This document shows positions 35,740 to 44,736 of a stretch of 64,000 bases of DNA, in pieces. The stretch's first letter is position 1. Each line of letters opens with the position of its first letter. A program made the translations under genes and the position numbers. This stretch comes from Stigmatella erecta (GTDB lineage Bacteria; Myxococcota; Myxococcia; Myxococcales; Myxococcaceae): contig NZ_FOIJ01000011.1 of the NCBI RefSeq assembly GCF_900111745.1, positions 186,001 through 250,000 on the forward strand, read 5' to 3'. Under the pieces are notes generated by a model that did no database searches, was not told the origin of the DNA, and saw only the letters and a program-made list of their open reading frames with translations.

Positions 35740-36732
35740 ATGCGCATTGGAATCATCGGAACGGGCTGGGGGCGGATGCACGTGGGGGCTTTCCGCGCCG
35801 CGGGCGCCGAGGTGGCCGCGCTGTGTGGCCGGCGCCTGGAGCACACCCGCGAGGTGGCCGCCCAGGAAGGCATTCCCCTGGCCACGGACGATGTCCAGGC
35901 GCTGTGTGAGGCCGTGGATGCCGTCGTGGTGGCCAGCCCCGATGCCCTCCATCGCGAGCACGTGGAGCGGGCGCTCGACGCGGGCCGGGCCGTGCTGTGC
36001 GAGAAGCCCCTCGTGCGCACGGACGAAGAGGCCCAGGCGCTCGTGAAGAAGGCCCGCGCCCGGGGCCTGCCCTGCGTGGTGAACTTCCCCTACCGGATGC
36101 TCCCCCCCTTGCGCGCGCTCAAGGGCTGGCTCAAGCGCCGGCCCCCGCACCACCTTGTCGTCACGCTGCGCAATGGCTTCGTTCCCATGGAGAGCAATGG
36201 GCCCGGCCCCTTCCTGGGCACGTCCGCGGACTTCGGCGGCTTCTCCCACGTGCTCGATGCGGCCCTGTGGCTCTCCGGCGCCGCCCCCGCCTGGGTGCAG
36301 GCCTCGCTCTCGGGCCGCCCCGTCCACACCGCCGCGCTGCACGTGGGGCTCGCCTCGGGCGCCGTGCTCGTGCTCACCCATGCCGCGTGCGCCGAGCCGG
36401 GCATCCACGGGGGCTGGTCGCTGCTGGGCGAGGGCTGGGAGGCCGGGTTCTCCGCGGGCTACGTGCCGGCCCGGAATGGCTGGTGCCTCTCCCCGGTGAA
36501 TGTCTTCCAGGAGGGCCCGTGGCGCGAGCTGGCCCCGGGCCATGTGCCCTCCCCGGGCGCCCACGAGCCCTGGGCCGAGGCCCACGTGGAGACGGCCCGG
36601 AGGTTCCTCGCCTTGATTCAGGGCGGGCCCCTGGAGGAGCTGGCCCCCGTGGAGGCCGGCGCCACCGTCCAGCGCCTGCTCACCGCCGCCGTGGCCTCCG
36701 AGCAGCAGGGGCGCCGCATCACCCTCGGGTGA
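35740..36732 (+). CDS. Gfo/Idh/MocA-family oxidoreductase
   Basis: A 330-residue NAD(P)-dependent oxidoreductase. The Rossmann glycine motif is GIIGTGWGRMH (4-14), and the family EKP signature is CEKPL with Lys89. The C-terminal alpha/beta half is present and full length. Such enzymes oxidise sugars or other polyols, or act in amino-sugar metabolism; substrate is not visible here. ATG 35740 follows the EEP lipoprotein by 17 bases, so co-transcription is possible but the link is not obvious. Its 3' end overlaps larC by 14 bases, head to head at their stops. Confidence 0.88.
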   Translation: MRIGIIGTGWGRMHVGAFRAAGAEVAALCGRRLEHTREVAAQEGIPLATDDVQALCEAVDAVVVASPDALHREHVERALDAGRAVLCEKPLVRTDEEAQALVKKARARGLPCVVNFPYRMLPPLRALKGWLKRRPPHHLVVTLRNGFVPMESNGPGPFLGTSADFGGFSHVLDAALWLSGAAPAWVQASLSGRPVHTAALHVGLASGAVLVLTHAACAEPGIHGGWSLLGEGWEAGFSAGYVPARNGWCLSPVNVFQEGPWRELAPGHVPSPGAHEPWAEAHVETARRFLALIQGGPLEELAPVEAGATVQRLLTAAVASEQQGRRITLG

Positions 36733-37915
36733 GGGCCGCCAGCGCCGCCGCCATCACCTGCTTGAGGGGAACGCCCGCTTTGTCCGCCACCTGGCGGCAG
36801 TCCTCGAACTCCGGGTGCGCGTTGAGCACCTCGCCGGCGCGCAGGCCCCGCTTCACGCGGACCTTGCCCCACGGCGTCTCCACCTCCACCCAGTCCCGCT
36901 CCAGCGCGTGCCGCTCCACCCGGTGGTAGCGCACCCCCAGCGTCGTGGACTCGCGCAGCACCAGGTCCATCAGCCCCTCGCGCTGGCCGCCCTCCACCAG
37001 CACCCCCAGGAGGTGGCCCGGGCGGCCCTTCTTCATCACCGCGGGCACCACCCACACATCCTTCGCCCCCTGCTCCAGCAGCCGCTCCATCAGGTGCCCC
37101 AACAGCTGCGGCGTGCTGTCGTCCAGGTTCGCCTCCACCACCCAGAGCCCCGCGTCCGCCCGGGCCTCCGCGCGCCCCAGCGAGGCGCGCAGCACGTTGG
37201 GCCGGTCCTTGAAGTCCTTCGTCCCCACCCCGTAGCCCACGCGCTCCACGATGAAGTCCGGCGCATGGCCAATTCGCGCGAGCACCTTCAGGAGCGCCGC
37301 GCCCGTGGGCGTCGTCAGCTCCCCCACCCCCTCGAAGCGCACCGGCACGTCCCGGAGCAGCTCCAGCGTGGCCGGCACCGGAATGGGCATGCTCCCGTGC
37401 GCCACGCGGATGGTACCGCTGCCCAGCGGCGGGGGCGCCGCGTACACCTCCGGGTTGCCCAGCAGCTCCAGCACCACCGCCGCGCCGCAGATGTCCACGA
37501 TGGAGTCCACCGCGCCCACCTCGTGGAAGTGGATCTCCTCCAGGGGCACCCCGTGCACCTTCGCCTCGGCCTCGCCGATGGCCCGGAACACCGCCAGCGC
37601 CCGCGCCTTCGCGCGCGGCGGCAGCGTGTCCGCCGCCTCGATGAGCCGCTGGATGTCCGCGTACGCGCGGTGGGGGTGCGCCTCGCGCGCGTCCAGCACC
37701 ACGTCCAGGTGCGTGCCGCTGATGGCGTGGCGCACCGCCCGGCTCACCGCGAGCTTCCAACCCGGCACCATCAGCCCGCCGAGCGCCTGGGCAATGGACT
37801 CCGGGGAGAGCCCCAGGTCCACGCCCGCCGCGAGGAACATGTCCCCGGCGATGCCGCCCACCGGCTCCAGGTAGAGAATCTTCCGCCCCCCCGCCTCCCC
37901 TGCTCCCGCCCTCAC
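36719..37915 (-). CDS. larC: Nickel-pincer cofactor insertion protein LarC
   Basis: A 398-residue LarC, which inserts nickel into the pyridinium dithiocarboxylate mononucleotide to make the nickel-pincer cofactor. Family marks are YLEPVGGIAGDMFLAA at the start, HFHEVGAVDSIVDICG and TPTGAALL. It is not split into LarC1/LarC2 as it is in some lactobacilli. The GTG start at 37915 overlaps the larB stop by four bases (GTGA). No larA (racemase) or larE gene lies in the window, so the client enzyme is elsewhere or the cofactor serves another LarA-like protein. Confidence 0.93.
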   Translation of the reverse strand: MRAGAGEAGGRKILYLEPVGGIAGDMFLAAGVDLGLSPESIAQALGGLMVPGWKLAVSRAVRHAISGTHLDVVLDAREAHPHRAYADIQRLIEAADTLPPRAKARALAVFRAIGEAEAKVHGVPLEEIHFHEVGAVDSIVDICGAAVVLELLGNPEVYAAPPPLGSGTIRVAHGSMPIPVPATLELLRDVPVRFEGVGELTTPTGAALLKVLARIGHAPDFIVERVGYGVGTKDFKDRPNVLRASLGRAEARADAGLWVVEANLDDSTPQLLGHLMERLLEQGAKDVWVVPAVMKKGRPGHLLGVLVEGGQREGLMDLVLRESTTLGVRYHRVERHALERDWVEVETPWGKVRVKRGLRAGEVLNAHPEFEDCRQVADKAGVPLKQVMAAALAALTRG

Positions 37916-38664
37916 CGGCGGCCCTTCGTGCGCGAGATGAGCGCCGCGTAGAAGCCCCCTCCGAAGCCGTTGTCGATGTTCATCGTGGCCACGTTCGAGG
38001 CGCACGAGTTCACCATCGCCAGCAGCGCCGACACCCCGTGGAAGTTCGCCCCGTAGCCCACCGAGGTGGGCACCGCCACCACCGGAATGCCCACCAGGCC
38101 GCCCACCGCGCTCGCCAGCGCCCCCTCCATGCCCGCCACCACCACCGCCGCGTGGCACTCCTGAATCTCCTCCCGCCGCCGCAGGAGCCGGTGGATGCCC
38201 GCCACCCCCACGTCGTACACGCGCCGCACCGTGGCCCCCAGCGCCTCGGCCGTCAGCGCCGCCTCCTCCGCCACCGGAATGTCGCTCGTGCCCGCGGTCA
38301 CCACCGCCACCTTGCCGGCGCGCGCCTTGCCCTGGCGCAGGTGGAAGATGCGCGCCACCGGGTGGTACTCGCCCTTGGGAAAGCGCGCCACCAGCGCCTC
38401 GGCCTTGTCCGGCTGCAGCCGCGTCACCAGCACCGTCTGCTTGCGCTCCACCAGCGCCGCGACGATGCCCAAGAGCTGCTCCACCGTCTTGGGCTCGCCC
38501 AGCACCACCTCCGGAAACCCGAACCGCAGCGAGCGGTGCGTGTCCAGCGTGGCGTACCCCAACTCCGCGAAGGGCAGGTCCTTCAACTGGCCCACCGCCT
38601 CGTCCACGGAGACCTTGCCGCCCTTCACCTGTGACAGCAGCCGCGTGAGCGCCTTCTCATCCAT
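37912..38664 (-). CDS. larB: Pyridinium-3,5-biscarboxylic acid mononucleotide synthase LarB
   Basis: A 250-residue LarB: it carboxylates and hydrolyses nicotinic acid adenine dinucleotide, the first step of nickel-pincer cofactor synthesis. The PurE-like core is recognisable: VVTAGTSDIPVAEEA, VAGMEGALASAVGGLV and VPTSVGYGANFHG. N-terminal helical part about 1-60. ATG 38664 lies 61 bases after cheC's stop, in the same direction, and larC overlaps behind it, so it may be the distal part of a long operon or have its own promoter. Confidence 0.93.
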   Translation of the reverse strand: MDEKALTRLLSQVKGGKVSVDEAVGQLKDLPFAELGYATLDTHRSLRFGFPEVVLGEPKTVEQLLGIVAALVERKQTVLVTRLQPDKAEALVARFPKGEYHPVARIFHLRQGKARAGKVAVVTAGTSDIPVAEEAALTAEALGATVRRVYDVGVAGIHRLLRRREEIQECHAAVVVAGMEGALASAVGGLVGIPVVAVPTSVGYGANFHGVSALLAMVNSCASNVATMNIDNGFGGGFYAALISRTKGRR

Positions 38665-38724
38665 GGGAGCCCTCTACCCCAAACCCCCGGGGAGGAGAAC
38701 CCACGAACCCACGCGCGTGCGCCG

Positions 38725-39324
38725 TTAGACGCCCAGCCGCTGCAACAGCGCCTGGGAGCTCTCGCGCTCCAGCACCAGCAGCATCTGCCCCGACACGGCC
38801 GGGGCGCACTCCGCCGAGAAGCGCGCCTCGAGGACGACCACGGGGCTCGTCTGCTCGCCCTCGGTCTCCTTCACCGCCTGGGCCAGCACCTCGCGCGCCG
38901 AGCCCTTGAGCATCTCCGGCACCGTGGGCAGCAGCCGCCAGCGCGTCAGCTTCCCAATGGCCGACAGGCACGCGCTGGCCACGATGTTCGCCGTCTCCGA
39001 CAGCGCGCTCTCCAGCTCCGCGCCCCGGGCCACCTGCCCCAGCAGCACCGTGCCCAGCGAGGCGCCGTCGCGCACCGGCAGCACGAAGAGCATCACCCCG
39101 CGCAGCTCCCCCTGCATGCCCAGGCGCGCGCCCACCACCGGCTCGTCCCCGCCCAGGCGCTCGGCGGCCTCCTCCGCGCTGGCCATCACCGCGCGGGGCA
39201 CCGACAGGTTCACCCGCTTGCCGCCCACCAACCGGGCCAGGGCATTGGCCGCATGGCCGCAGCCGATGTTGGCCACCTCGCGCAGCACGTCGAGCTGCAT
39301 CTCGCTGGGAACCAAGCCGTTCAC
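38725..39324 (-). CDS. cheC: CheC-type chemotaxis phosphatase
   Basis: A 199-residue CheC. The two active-site motifs of the family are present: D-x3-E-x2-N at LDVLREVANIG (Asp12, Glu16, Asn19) and S-x3-E-x2-N at SALSETANIVAS. It dephosphorylates CheY-P in the cytoplasm. The GTG start at 39324 overlaps the cheA stop (GTGA). In the absence of CheZ and any CheR/CheB in this cluster it is the only visible signal-termination component. A CheC-CheD pairing is common; no cheD is seen here. Confidence 0.88.
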   Translation of the reverse strand: MNGLVPSEMQLDVLREVANIGCGHAANALARLVGGKRVNLSVPRAVMASAEEAAERLGGDEPVVGARLGMQGELRGVMLFVLPVRDGASLGTVLLGQVARGAELESALSETANIVASACLSAIGKLTRWRLLPTVPEMLKGSAREVLAQAVKETEGEQTSPVVVLEARFSAECAPAVSGQMLLVLERESSQALLQRLGV

Positions 39325-41405
39325 GCGGACAGTAACCTCGGAACGTCCAGAATGAAGACCGGACGGCCACTTCCCAGAATCGTCACCCCAGAAAGGCCCG
39401 GCAGCAAGTCCAGGGGCTTCGACAGGGGCTTGAGCACCGCCTCTTCCTGGCCAAGCAGCCGGTCTACCGCGAGCGCCACCTTCCCCGTGTCCACCTCCAT
39501 CACCACGAAGGGCCGCAGCCCCCGGTGCGTGGATTCGGGGATTCCCAGCAACGCATCGAGTGCGTGGACAGGCAGCAATGTATTGCCATGTGGCAGCAGC
39601 GCCGTCTCCCGGCTGCGGCTGAGGGTATCCCCGTCGGCCTCCATGGCCCCCAGCACCTTGGCGATGGGCAGGCCGAAGACTTCCTCGCCCACCTCCACCA
39701 GGAGCAGGTGAATCACCGCCACCGTCAGGGGCAGGCGCAGGGTGAAGCGGGTGCCCACGCCCTTCTCGCTGCCAATCTCCAGCGTGCCGCCGGTGTTCTC
39801 CACCACGCGCTTCACCGCGTCCATGCCCACGCCGCGGCCGGAGATCTCCGACACGTCCTTGGCGGTGGACACCCCGGGCAGGCACGAGAGCAGGAAGGCC
39901 TCGCGGTCCGACATGCGCGCCGCGGCCTCGGCGGTGATGGCGCCCCGGGCCAGCGCCGCGGCCTTGAGCTTGGCCGGGTCCATGCCCCGGCCGTCGTCCT
40001 CGATGTCGATGACGACCCGGTCCCGGGTCCTCTTCACCGTCACCTGGACGCGCCCCCGGGCTTCCTTGCCCACCGCGGTGCGCTCCTCGGGCGTCTCCAG
40101 CCCGTGGTCGATGCAGTTGCGCAGCAGGTGCAGCATGGGGTCGGCCAGCTCGTCCAGGATGGCCCGGTCCAGCTCGATCTCCGCGCCGGTGACCACCAGG
40201 TCCACCTCGCGCCCGCGCTTGCGGGCGATGTCGCGCGCGGCCCGGGGCAGCCGGTCGGTGATGAGCGACAGCGGCGTCATGCGCGCCGACATGACCTTGT
40301 CGTGCAGGTCCTTCACCAGCGCGTGCAGCCGGTAGACGCCCTCCTCCAGGGCCGGGCGCGCGTTCTCGGGCAGCACCTTGCCCACCTCGCGCAGCCGGGC
40401 GGTGGCGAGCATCAGCTCGCCCACGGTGTCCAGGAAGTAGTCCAGCAGCTCGGTGCGCACCCGCACCGTGCGCGAGGTGGACTCGCCCACCACGCGCGCC
40501 CCGTCGGACGAGGGCGCGGGCACCGGGGCCACGGGCAGCGCGGGCACCGAGGGGGTGATGGAAACCACCTCCACCTCGGACACGTTCTTCAGCGCCGACT
40601 GGATGCCCGCCTCGCCCGCCGAGGTCTCCAGCTCACACTGGATGAACCCGTCCGGCACGCGCCCGGCCTTCAGGTCCTCCAGGGGCGGTTTAAGGTCGAG
40701 CAGCGTGCCCAGCGCCGACAGCCGCTTGTGCGCCAGGAACGCGCGCACCCCGGGCACCTGGCACGTCGGCACGATGCGCACCCTCACGTCCCAGCGCATC
40801 GCGGGCCGGGCGGGCTCCGCCGCCTTCGCCTCCGGCGCGGGGGGCGCGGCGGCAGCGGGGGGCAGCTCCTCCGGACGCGGGGCCTCGGGGGATGTCCCCG
40901 CCGGGGCGGCGGGCACGGACACCGGCGCCGCGCTGGGCGCGGGCGCCGAGGCCACGGGGGCCGGCGTCGAGCGCACCCCGGTGGTGGTGCGCATCACCCG
41001 GGTGGGCGCGGGCTCCTGGCCGGTGAGGGCGGAGACGCGCGTGGCGAGCTGGGCCAGCAGCGGGGCGGCCTCGTCCGGCGGCTGGTTGGCCGACACGGCG
41101 CGCACCTGCGCGAGCATGGTGTCCGCGGAGGACAGCAGCAGGTCCACCAGCTCCCGGTTGAGGCGGCTGGCGTCCTGGCGCACGGCATCCACCAGGTCTT
41201 CCACCCGGTGCGCCAGGGTGGCGATGGGCTCGAAGCCCATGGAGGAGGCCATGCCCTTGACGGAGTGGGCGTGGCGGAACATGGAGTCCACCACGCTGGC
41301 GCCGCCCTCGCGCTCCAGCTGCACCAAGTCGCGCCCCAGTGCCTCCAGGTGCTCGGTCGCCTCGGTGACGAAGAGCCCGAGGTACCGGGACATGTCCATC
41401 GTCAT
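39321..41405 (-). CDS. cheA: Chemotaxis histidine kinase CheA
   Basis: A 694-residue CheA. Hpt domain P1 has His47 in HAHSVKGMASSMGF. A long Pro/Ala-rich linker with a P2-like part (about 130-300) follows, then the dimerisation helices, the ATPase with HLLRNCIDHGLE, DDGRGMD and GRGVGMD, and the C-terminal CheW-like domain (about 560-694). It phosphorylates the CheY encoded just upstream. ATG 41405; two later methionines (residues 3, 5) are alternatives. It runs in an operon between cheY and cheC. Confidence 0.96.
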   Translation of the reverse strand: MTMDMSRYLGLFVTEATEHLEALGRDLVQLEREGGASVVDSMFRHAHSVKGMASSMGFEPIATLAHRVEDLVDAVRQDASRLNRELVDLLLSSADTMLAQVRAVSANQPPDEAAPLLAQLATRVSALTGQEPAPTRVMRTTTGVRSTPAPVASAPAPSAAPVSVPAAPAGTSPEAPRPEELPPAAAAPPAPEAKAAEPARPAMRWDVRVRIVPTCQVPGVRAFLAHKRLSALGTLLDLKPPLEDLKAGRVPDGFIQCELETSAGEAGIQSALKNVSEVEVVSITPSVPALPVAPVPAPSSDGARVVGESTSRTVRVRTELLDYFLDTVGELMLATARLREVGKVLPENARPALEEGVYRLHALVKDLHDKVMSARMTPLSLITDRLPRAARDIARKRGREVDLVVTGAEIELDRAILDELADPMLHLLRNCIDHGLETPEERTAVGKEARGRVQVTVKRTRDRVVIDIEDDGRGMDPAKLKAAALARGAITAEAAARMSDREAFLLSCLPGVSTAKDVSEISGRGVGMDAVKRVVENTGGTLEIGSEKGVGTRFTLRLPLTVAVIHLLLVEVGEEVFGLPIAKVLGAMEADGDTLSRSRETALLPHGNTLLPVHALDALLGIPESTHRGLRPFVVMEVDTGKVALAVDRLLGQEEAVLKPLSKPLDLLPGLSGVTILGSGRPVFILDVPRLLSA

Positions 41406-41456
41406 GCCGGGCCTCGCACGGGGGAAACGGACCGAAAGGGGGGACGCCGGAGCGCG

Positions 41457-41825
41457 CTAGCCCTCGCCCAGCACCTTCTTCACGACGGCCAGCACGTCCT
41501 CGGCCCGGAACGGCTTGACGATGAAGTCCGAGGCGCCCGCCTCGATGGCCTCCATCACCAGGCTCTCCTGCCCCAGCGCCGAGCACATGATGACCACCGC
41601 GTTGGTGTCGTGCTTGAGGATTTCGCGCGTCGCCTCGATGCCGCTCTTGAACGGCATGACGATGTCCATCGTCGTCAAGTCGGGCTTGAGCTCCTTGTAC
41701 TTCTCCACGGCCTCGAGCCCGTTGGCCGCCTCGCCGACGACCTCGAACCCTCCGGACGCGAAGATGTCCTTGATCATGTTGCGCATGAAGATGGCGTCGT
41801 CGACGACCAGGACCCGCTTAGCCAT
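41457..41825 (-). CDS. cheY: CheY-like response regulator
   Basis: A 122-residue single-domain receiver with the acidic pair Asp9-Asp10, phospho-acceptor Asp54 in TTMDIVMPF, and Lys104 in FIVKPF. There is no output domain, so it acts by protein contact, possibly on the motility machinery, e.g. through MglA-type switching. I took the ATG at 41825, which gives the typical length; an ATG nine bases upstream is nearer to GGAGG. It lies between cheW and cheA. Confidence 0.93.
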   Translation of the reverse strand: MAKRVLVVDDAIFMRNMIKDIFASGGFEVVGEAANGLEAVEKYKELKPDLTTMDIVMPFKSGIEATREILKHDTNAVVIMCSALGQESLVMEAIEAGASDFIVKPFRAEDVLAVVKKVLGEG

Positions 41826-41897
41826 GTGAAGCATCGCCTCCGCGTAAGGCCTCGAGAGGAAGGCGCACACTAGCACTCGCGCTTTTCGAGGAGCTAC

Positions 41898-42323
41898 TCA
41901 CTTCTGCGGGGTGAACAAGGCCAGCACCGCCGCATCCAAACCTTCGGGATCCAACACCGTGACGCCCTGCCCCTTGAGCCGGGCCACCCCGCGCACCGCC
42001 GGCACCGTCTTGCCCGGGGCCGCGGCGCTCACGCGCTCCAGGGCCTCGATGCCCTCCACGTCGGTGACGAGGAACCCCAGATCCCGCCGCCCCCGGTCCA
42101 GCAGGAGCACCCGCGCCGGCGGGTTCTGCCCCGCGGGCAGGCTCAGGAGCTGGCGCATCTCCACCACGGTGACGACGCGGCCCCGGAAGTTCATCACCCC
42201 GGACACGGCCGGCGGGGCGCGGGGCACGCGCGTGAAGCGCTCGGGGGGCACCACCACCTCGCGCACCGCGGACAGGGGCAGGCCGTAGCGCTCCTTCTCC
42301 ACCCGGAAGATGACGTGCCGCAA
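41898..42323 (-). CDS. cheW: CheW coupling protein
   Basis: A 141-residue CheW that couples the receptor to CheA. The SH3-like fold is recognised from [30 protein letters not shown] and VSAAAPGK. The start is TTG at 42323 with GGAG about six bases upstream; an in-frame stop of the receptor gene lies 21 bases before it, so it cannot be longer. The frame is the same as the receptor's, so readthrough would fuse them, but no sign of that is needed. Confidence 0.92.
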   Translation of the reverse strand: MRHVIFRVEKERYGLPLSAVREVVVPPERFTRVPRAPPAVSGVMNFRGRVVTVVEMRQLLSLPAGQNPPARVLLLDRGRRDLGFLVTDVEGIEALERVSAAAPGKTVPAVRGVARLKGQGVTVLDPEGLDAAVLALFTPQK

Positions 42324-42344
42324 GGAGCGCTCCGCGTGTGGAAA

Positions 42345-43772
42345 TCACGAGCCCAGCCGGAAGCTGCGGACCACGCTCTGCAGCTCGACGGAGGTGTTGG
42401 TCAGCTCATTGGCCAGCGACGTCATGCGCGACACGGCGCTGGTCTGCTCCTGGATGACCGTCTGGATGGCCTCGGTGGAGGCGGCGTTGTTGCGCGCCAC
42501 CAGGGAAATCTCCTCGATGGCCTTCACCATCTCCTTGCGGCCCTCGAGCTGCTCGCGCGAGCTCTCCGAGATGAGGTGCACCTTCTCGGCGCCCTGGCGC
42601 ACGGTGTCGGTGATGGCGCCCATGTACTTGACGATGTTCGTCAAGTCCTCGCGCCCCTCGGACAGCTCCTCGATGCCCTCCTTCATGGCGGACACCACGG
42701 AGGTGGACTGGCCGGAGATGTCCCGCGCCAGCTTGGAAATCTGCTCGGCGGAGCGGCCCGCGCTCTCGGCGAGCTTGCGCACCTCGTCGGCCACCACCGC
42801 GAAGCCGCGGCCGTACTCGCCCGCGCGCGCCGCCTCGATGGTGGCGTTGAGCGCCAGGAGGTTCGTCTGCTGGGCCACCTGGGTGATGGCATCGACGATC
42901 TTCGAGATCTCCTGCGTCTTCTCGCCGAAGGCGAACACCTGGTGGCTGGCCGCCTCGATGCGGCTGAACACCTTCTTCACCTTCTCCCCGGCCAGGCGCG
43001 CCGCCTTGCTGCCGTCCTCGGCGGCGCCGCTGGTTCCCGCCACGGTGCGCGCCGCGTCCTCGGCGCTCGCGGCGGTGCGCTGGATGGAGCCGGCCATCTC
43101 GGTGATGACCTTGGAGGCCTTGCTCACCAGCAGCGACTGCGCCTCGGCGCCCGAGGCGATCTTCTCCATGGAGGAGCCCACCTCCTCGGTGGAGCTGTTG
43201 ACGTTCTCCGCCGAGCGCTGCAGGTCGATGGCCGTGTCGGCCACACTCTTGGCGGTGTCCTGAATCTTGCCCACCAGTTCGCGCAGGTTCTCCTGCATCT
43301 TGCTGATGGCGCTCGTCAGCTCGTCGATTTCGTCGCGCGCGCTGGAGGTGTCCGCGCTCACCGTCTTGGACAGGTCGCCCTGAGAGATCTCGAACGCGGA
43401 GCGCGACAGCACCCGGACGCGCGTCACGCGCGCCAGCAGCGAGGGCAGCTGCACGGCGGCCATCAGCGTCACGCCCGTGGCGATGATGAGGCGCACCCAG
43501 ACGGGCAGCTTCATCTCCTCCATGGTGATGAAGGCCGCCGACAGCGCCGCGCCGAGCAGCACGTAGCCGTTGAAGATCTTCCGCTGCAGCGAGACGATCC
43601 GTCCGCTGCTGGGCGGCTCCACGGAGCGCAGGAGCCGCTGCACGGGCTCACGGCGGGGCGAGGAGACACCAGGAGTCAATTCATCACGAAGGGGGCGGCG
43701 CACGGGCAGGCGATTCCAGATGAGACGGCAGGAGCGTTCCGGGGGTTTAGCCTTGCCGTCCGACAGGGTCAA
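42345..43772 (-). CDS. Methyl-accepting chemotaxis protein with a membrane hairpin and no periplasmic domain
   Basis: About 475 residues. Two hydrophobic segments ([18 protein letters not shown] and [18 protein letters not shown], about residues 65-115) are separated by only a few residues, so there is no extracytoplasmic sensing domain. A HAMP-like stretch and the long coiled-coil signalling domain follow, with the conserved tip [20 protein letters not shown]. It probably senses cytoplasmic or membrane signals. The start is uncertain: TTG 43772 overlaps the thiL stop (TTGA), while a GTG at 43703 is possible. It works with CheW and CheA in the same operon. Confidence 0.88.
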   Translation of the reverse strand: MTLSDGKAKPPERSCRLIWNRLPVRRPLRDELTPGVSSPRREPVQRLLRSVEPPSSGRIVSLQRKIFNGYVLLGAALSAAFITMEEMKLPVWVRLIIATGVTLMAAVQLPSLLARVTRVRVLSRSAFEISQGDLSKTVSADTSSARDEIDELTSAISKMQENLRELVGKIQDTAKSVADTAIDLQRSAENVNSSTEEVGSSMEKIASGAEAQSLLVSKASKVITEMAGSIQRTAASAEDAARTVAGTSGAAEDGSKAARLAGEKVKKVFSRIEAASHQVFAFGEKTQEISKIVDAITQVAQQTNLLALNATIEAARAGEYGRGFAVVADEVRKLAESAGRSAEQISKLARDISGQSTSVVSAMKEGIEELSEGREDLTNIVKYMGAITDTVRQGAEKVHLISESSREQLEGRKEMVKAIEEISLVARNNAASTEAIQTVIQEQTSAVSRMTSLANELTNTSVELQSVVRSFRLGS

Positions 43773-44719
43773 TCCACCGGCGGGCGGACCCGGAAATGGT
43801 CGAAGCCTGGCGGGGGAGGAATCAACCGGCCTTGGGGGTCGCGGAGCACCCGGCGGCGCCCGCGCGTCAGCGTCCCCACCGCCGTGACGCGCTCGCCCGC
43901 CCGGGCACACGCCCGCTCGAAGGCGGCCACCCGCGCCGGGGGCACCGCCAAGAGCAGCTCGTAGTCCTCGCCCCCCTGCAGCGCCCCCTCCAGCCCCAGG
44001 GCCTGACGCACCGCGGGAGACACCGGCAGGTGGGACAGTTCCACCTCCGCCCCCACACCCGAGGCCTCACACAGGTGGCCCAAGTCCTGGGCGAGCCCAT
44101 CCGAGAGGTCCATCGCCGCGGAGGCGAAGCGGGAGGCGAGCAGGCCCAGCGCCACGCGGGGCTGGGGCCTTCGCTGGCGCAGGAGGGCGGCGCCCCGGCG
44201 GCGGCCCTCACGCAGGAGGTTCAAGCCCAGGCGGGCCTCGCCGAGCGTGCCGGACACATAGAGGCGGTGGCCGGGGCGCCCGCCCGCGCGGGTGAGGGCG
44301 GGGCGCGTCAGCTCGCCGGCCGCGGTGAGGGTGAGCGACAGCTCGCGCGCGGAGGTGAAGTTGCCCCCCACGAGCGCCACGCGGTGCGCGCGCGCGAGCG
44401 CCGCCATGCCGCGTGCCAGGCGGCTCAGCTCGCGCCCGGGAAAGTCCCGGGGCAGCGCCACGGCACACACGAACCAGCGCGGGGTGGCGCCCATGGCGGC
44501 CAGGTCCGAGAGGTTCACCGCGAGCGCCTTGTGCCCGATGTCCTCCGGGGAGAAGTGCGCGCGCGTGAAGTGCACGTCCTCCACCACCGCGTCCGTGGTG
44601 ACGCACATCTGGCCCCGATAGGGGGGCAGCACCGCGCAGTCATCCCCGGGGCCCAGCGGCACGCGGGCCCGGGGAAAGGCGCTCAAGAACCGCTCGATGA
44701 AGGAGAACTCGCCGCGCAT
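43769..44719 (-). CDS. thiL: Thiamine-monophosphate kinase
   Basis: A 316-residue ThiL. It phosphorylates thiamine monophosphate to the active diphosphate with ATP. Family marks are [35 protein letters not shown] and [19 protein letters not shown]. Full length with ATG at 44719. Its location inside a chemosensory/GTPase operon is odd: it lies 17 bases after the sensor kinase and overlaps the receptor gene, so it is co-transcribed with them. The overlap with the receptor is TTGA. Whether this is only chance gene order is unknown. Confidence 0.95.
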   Translation of the reverse strand: MRGEFSFIERFLSAFPRARVPLGPGDDCAVLPPYRGQMCVTTDAVVEDVHFTRAHFSPEDIGHKALAVNLSDLAAMGATPRWFVCAVALPRDFPGRELSRLARGMAALARAHRVALVGGNFTSARELSLTLTAAGELTRPALTRAGGRPGHRLYVSGTLGEARLGLNLLREGRRRGAALLRQRRPQPRVALGLLASRFASAAMDLSDGLAQDLGHLCEASGVGAEVELSHLPVSPAVRQALGLEGALQGGEDYELLLAVPPARVAAFERACARAGERVTAVGTLTRGRRRVLRDPQGRLIPPPPGFDHFRVRPPVD

Positions 44720-44736
44720 GGCCCGGGGCCCTCCCT

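Noticed and set aside
42324-42347. Possible frameshift or fusion between the receptor and CheW genes
   Set aside because: They share a frame but a clear TGA separates them and CheW has its own TTG start with GGAG; both proteins are complete.
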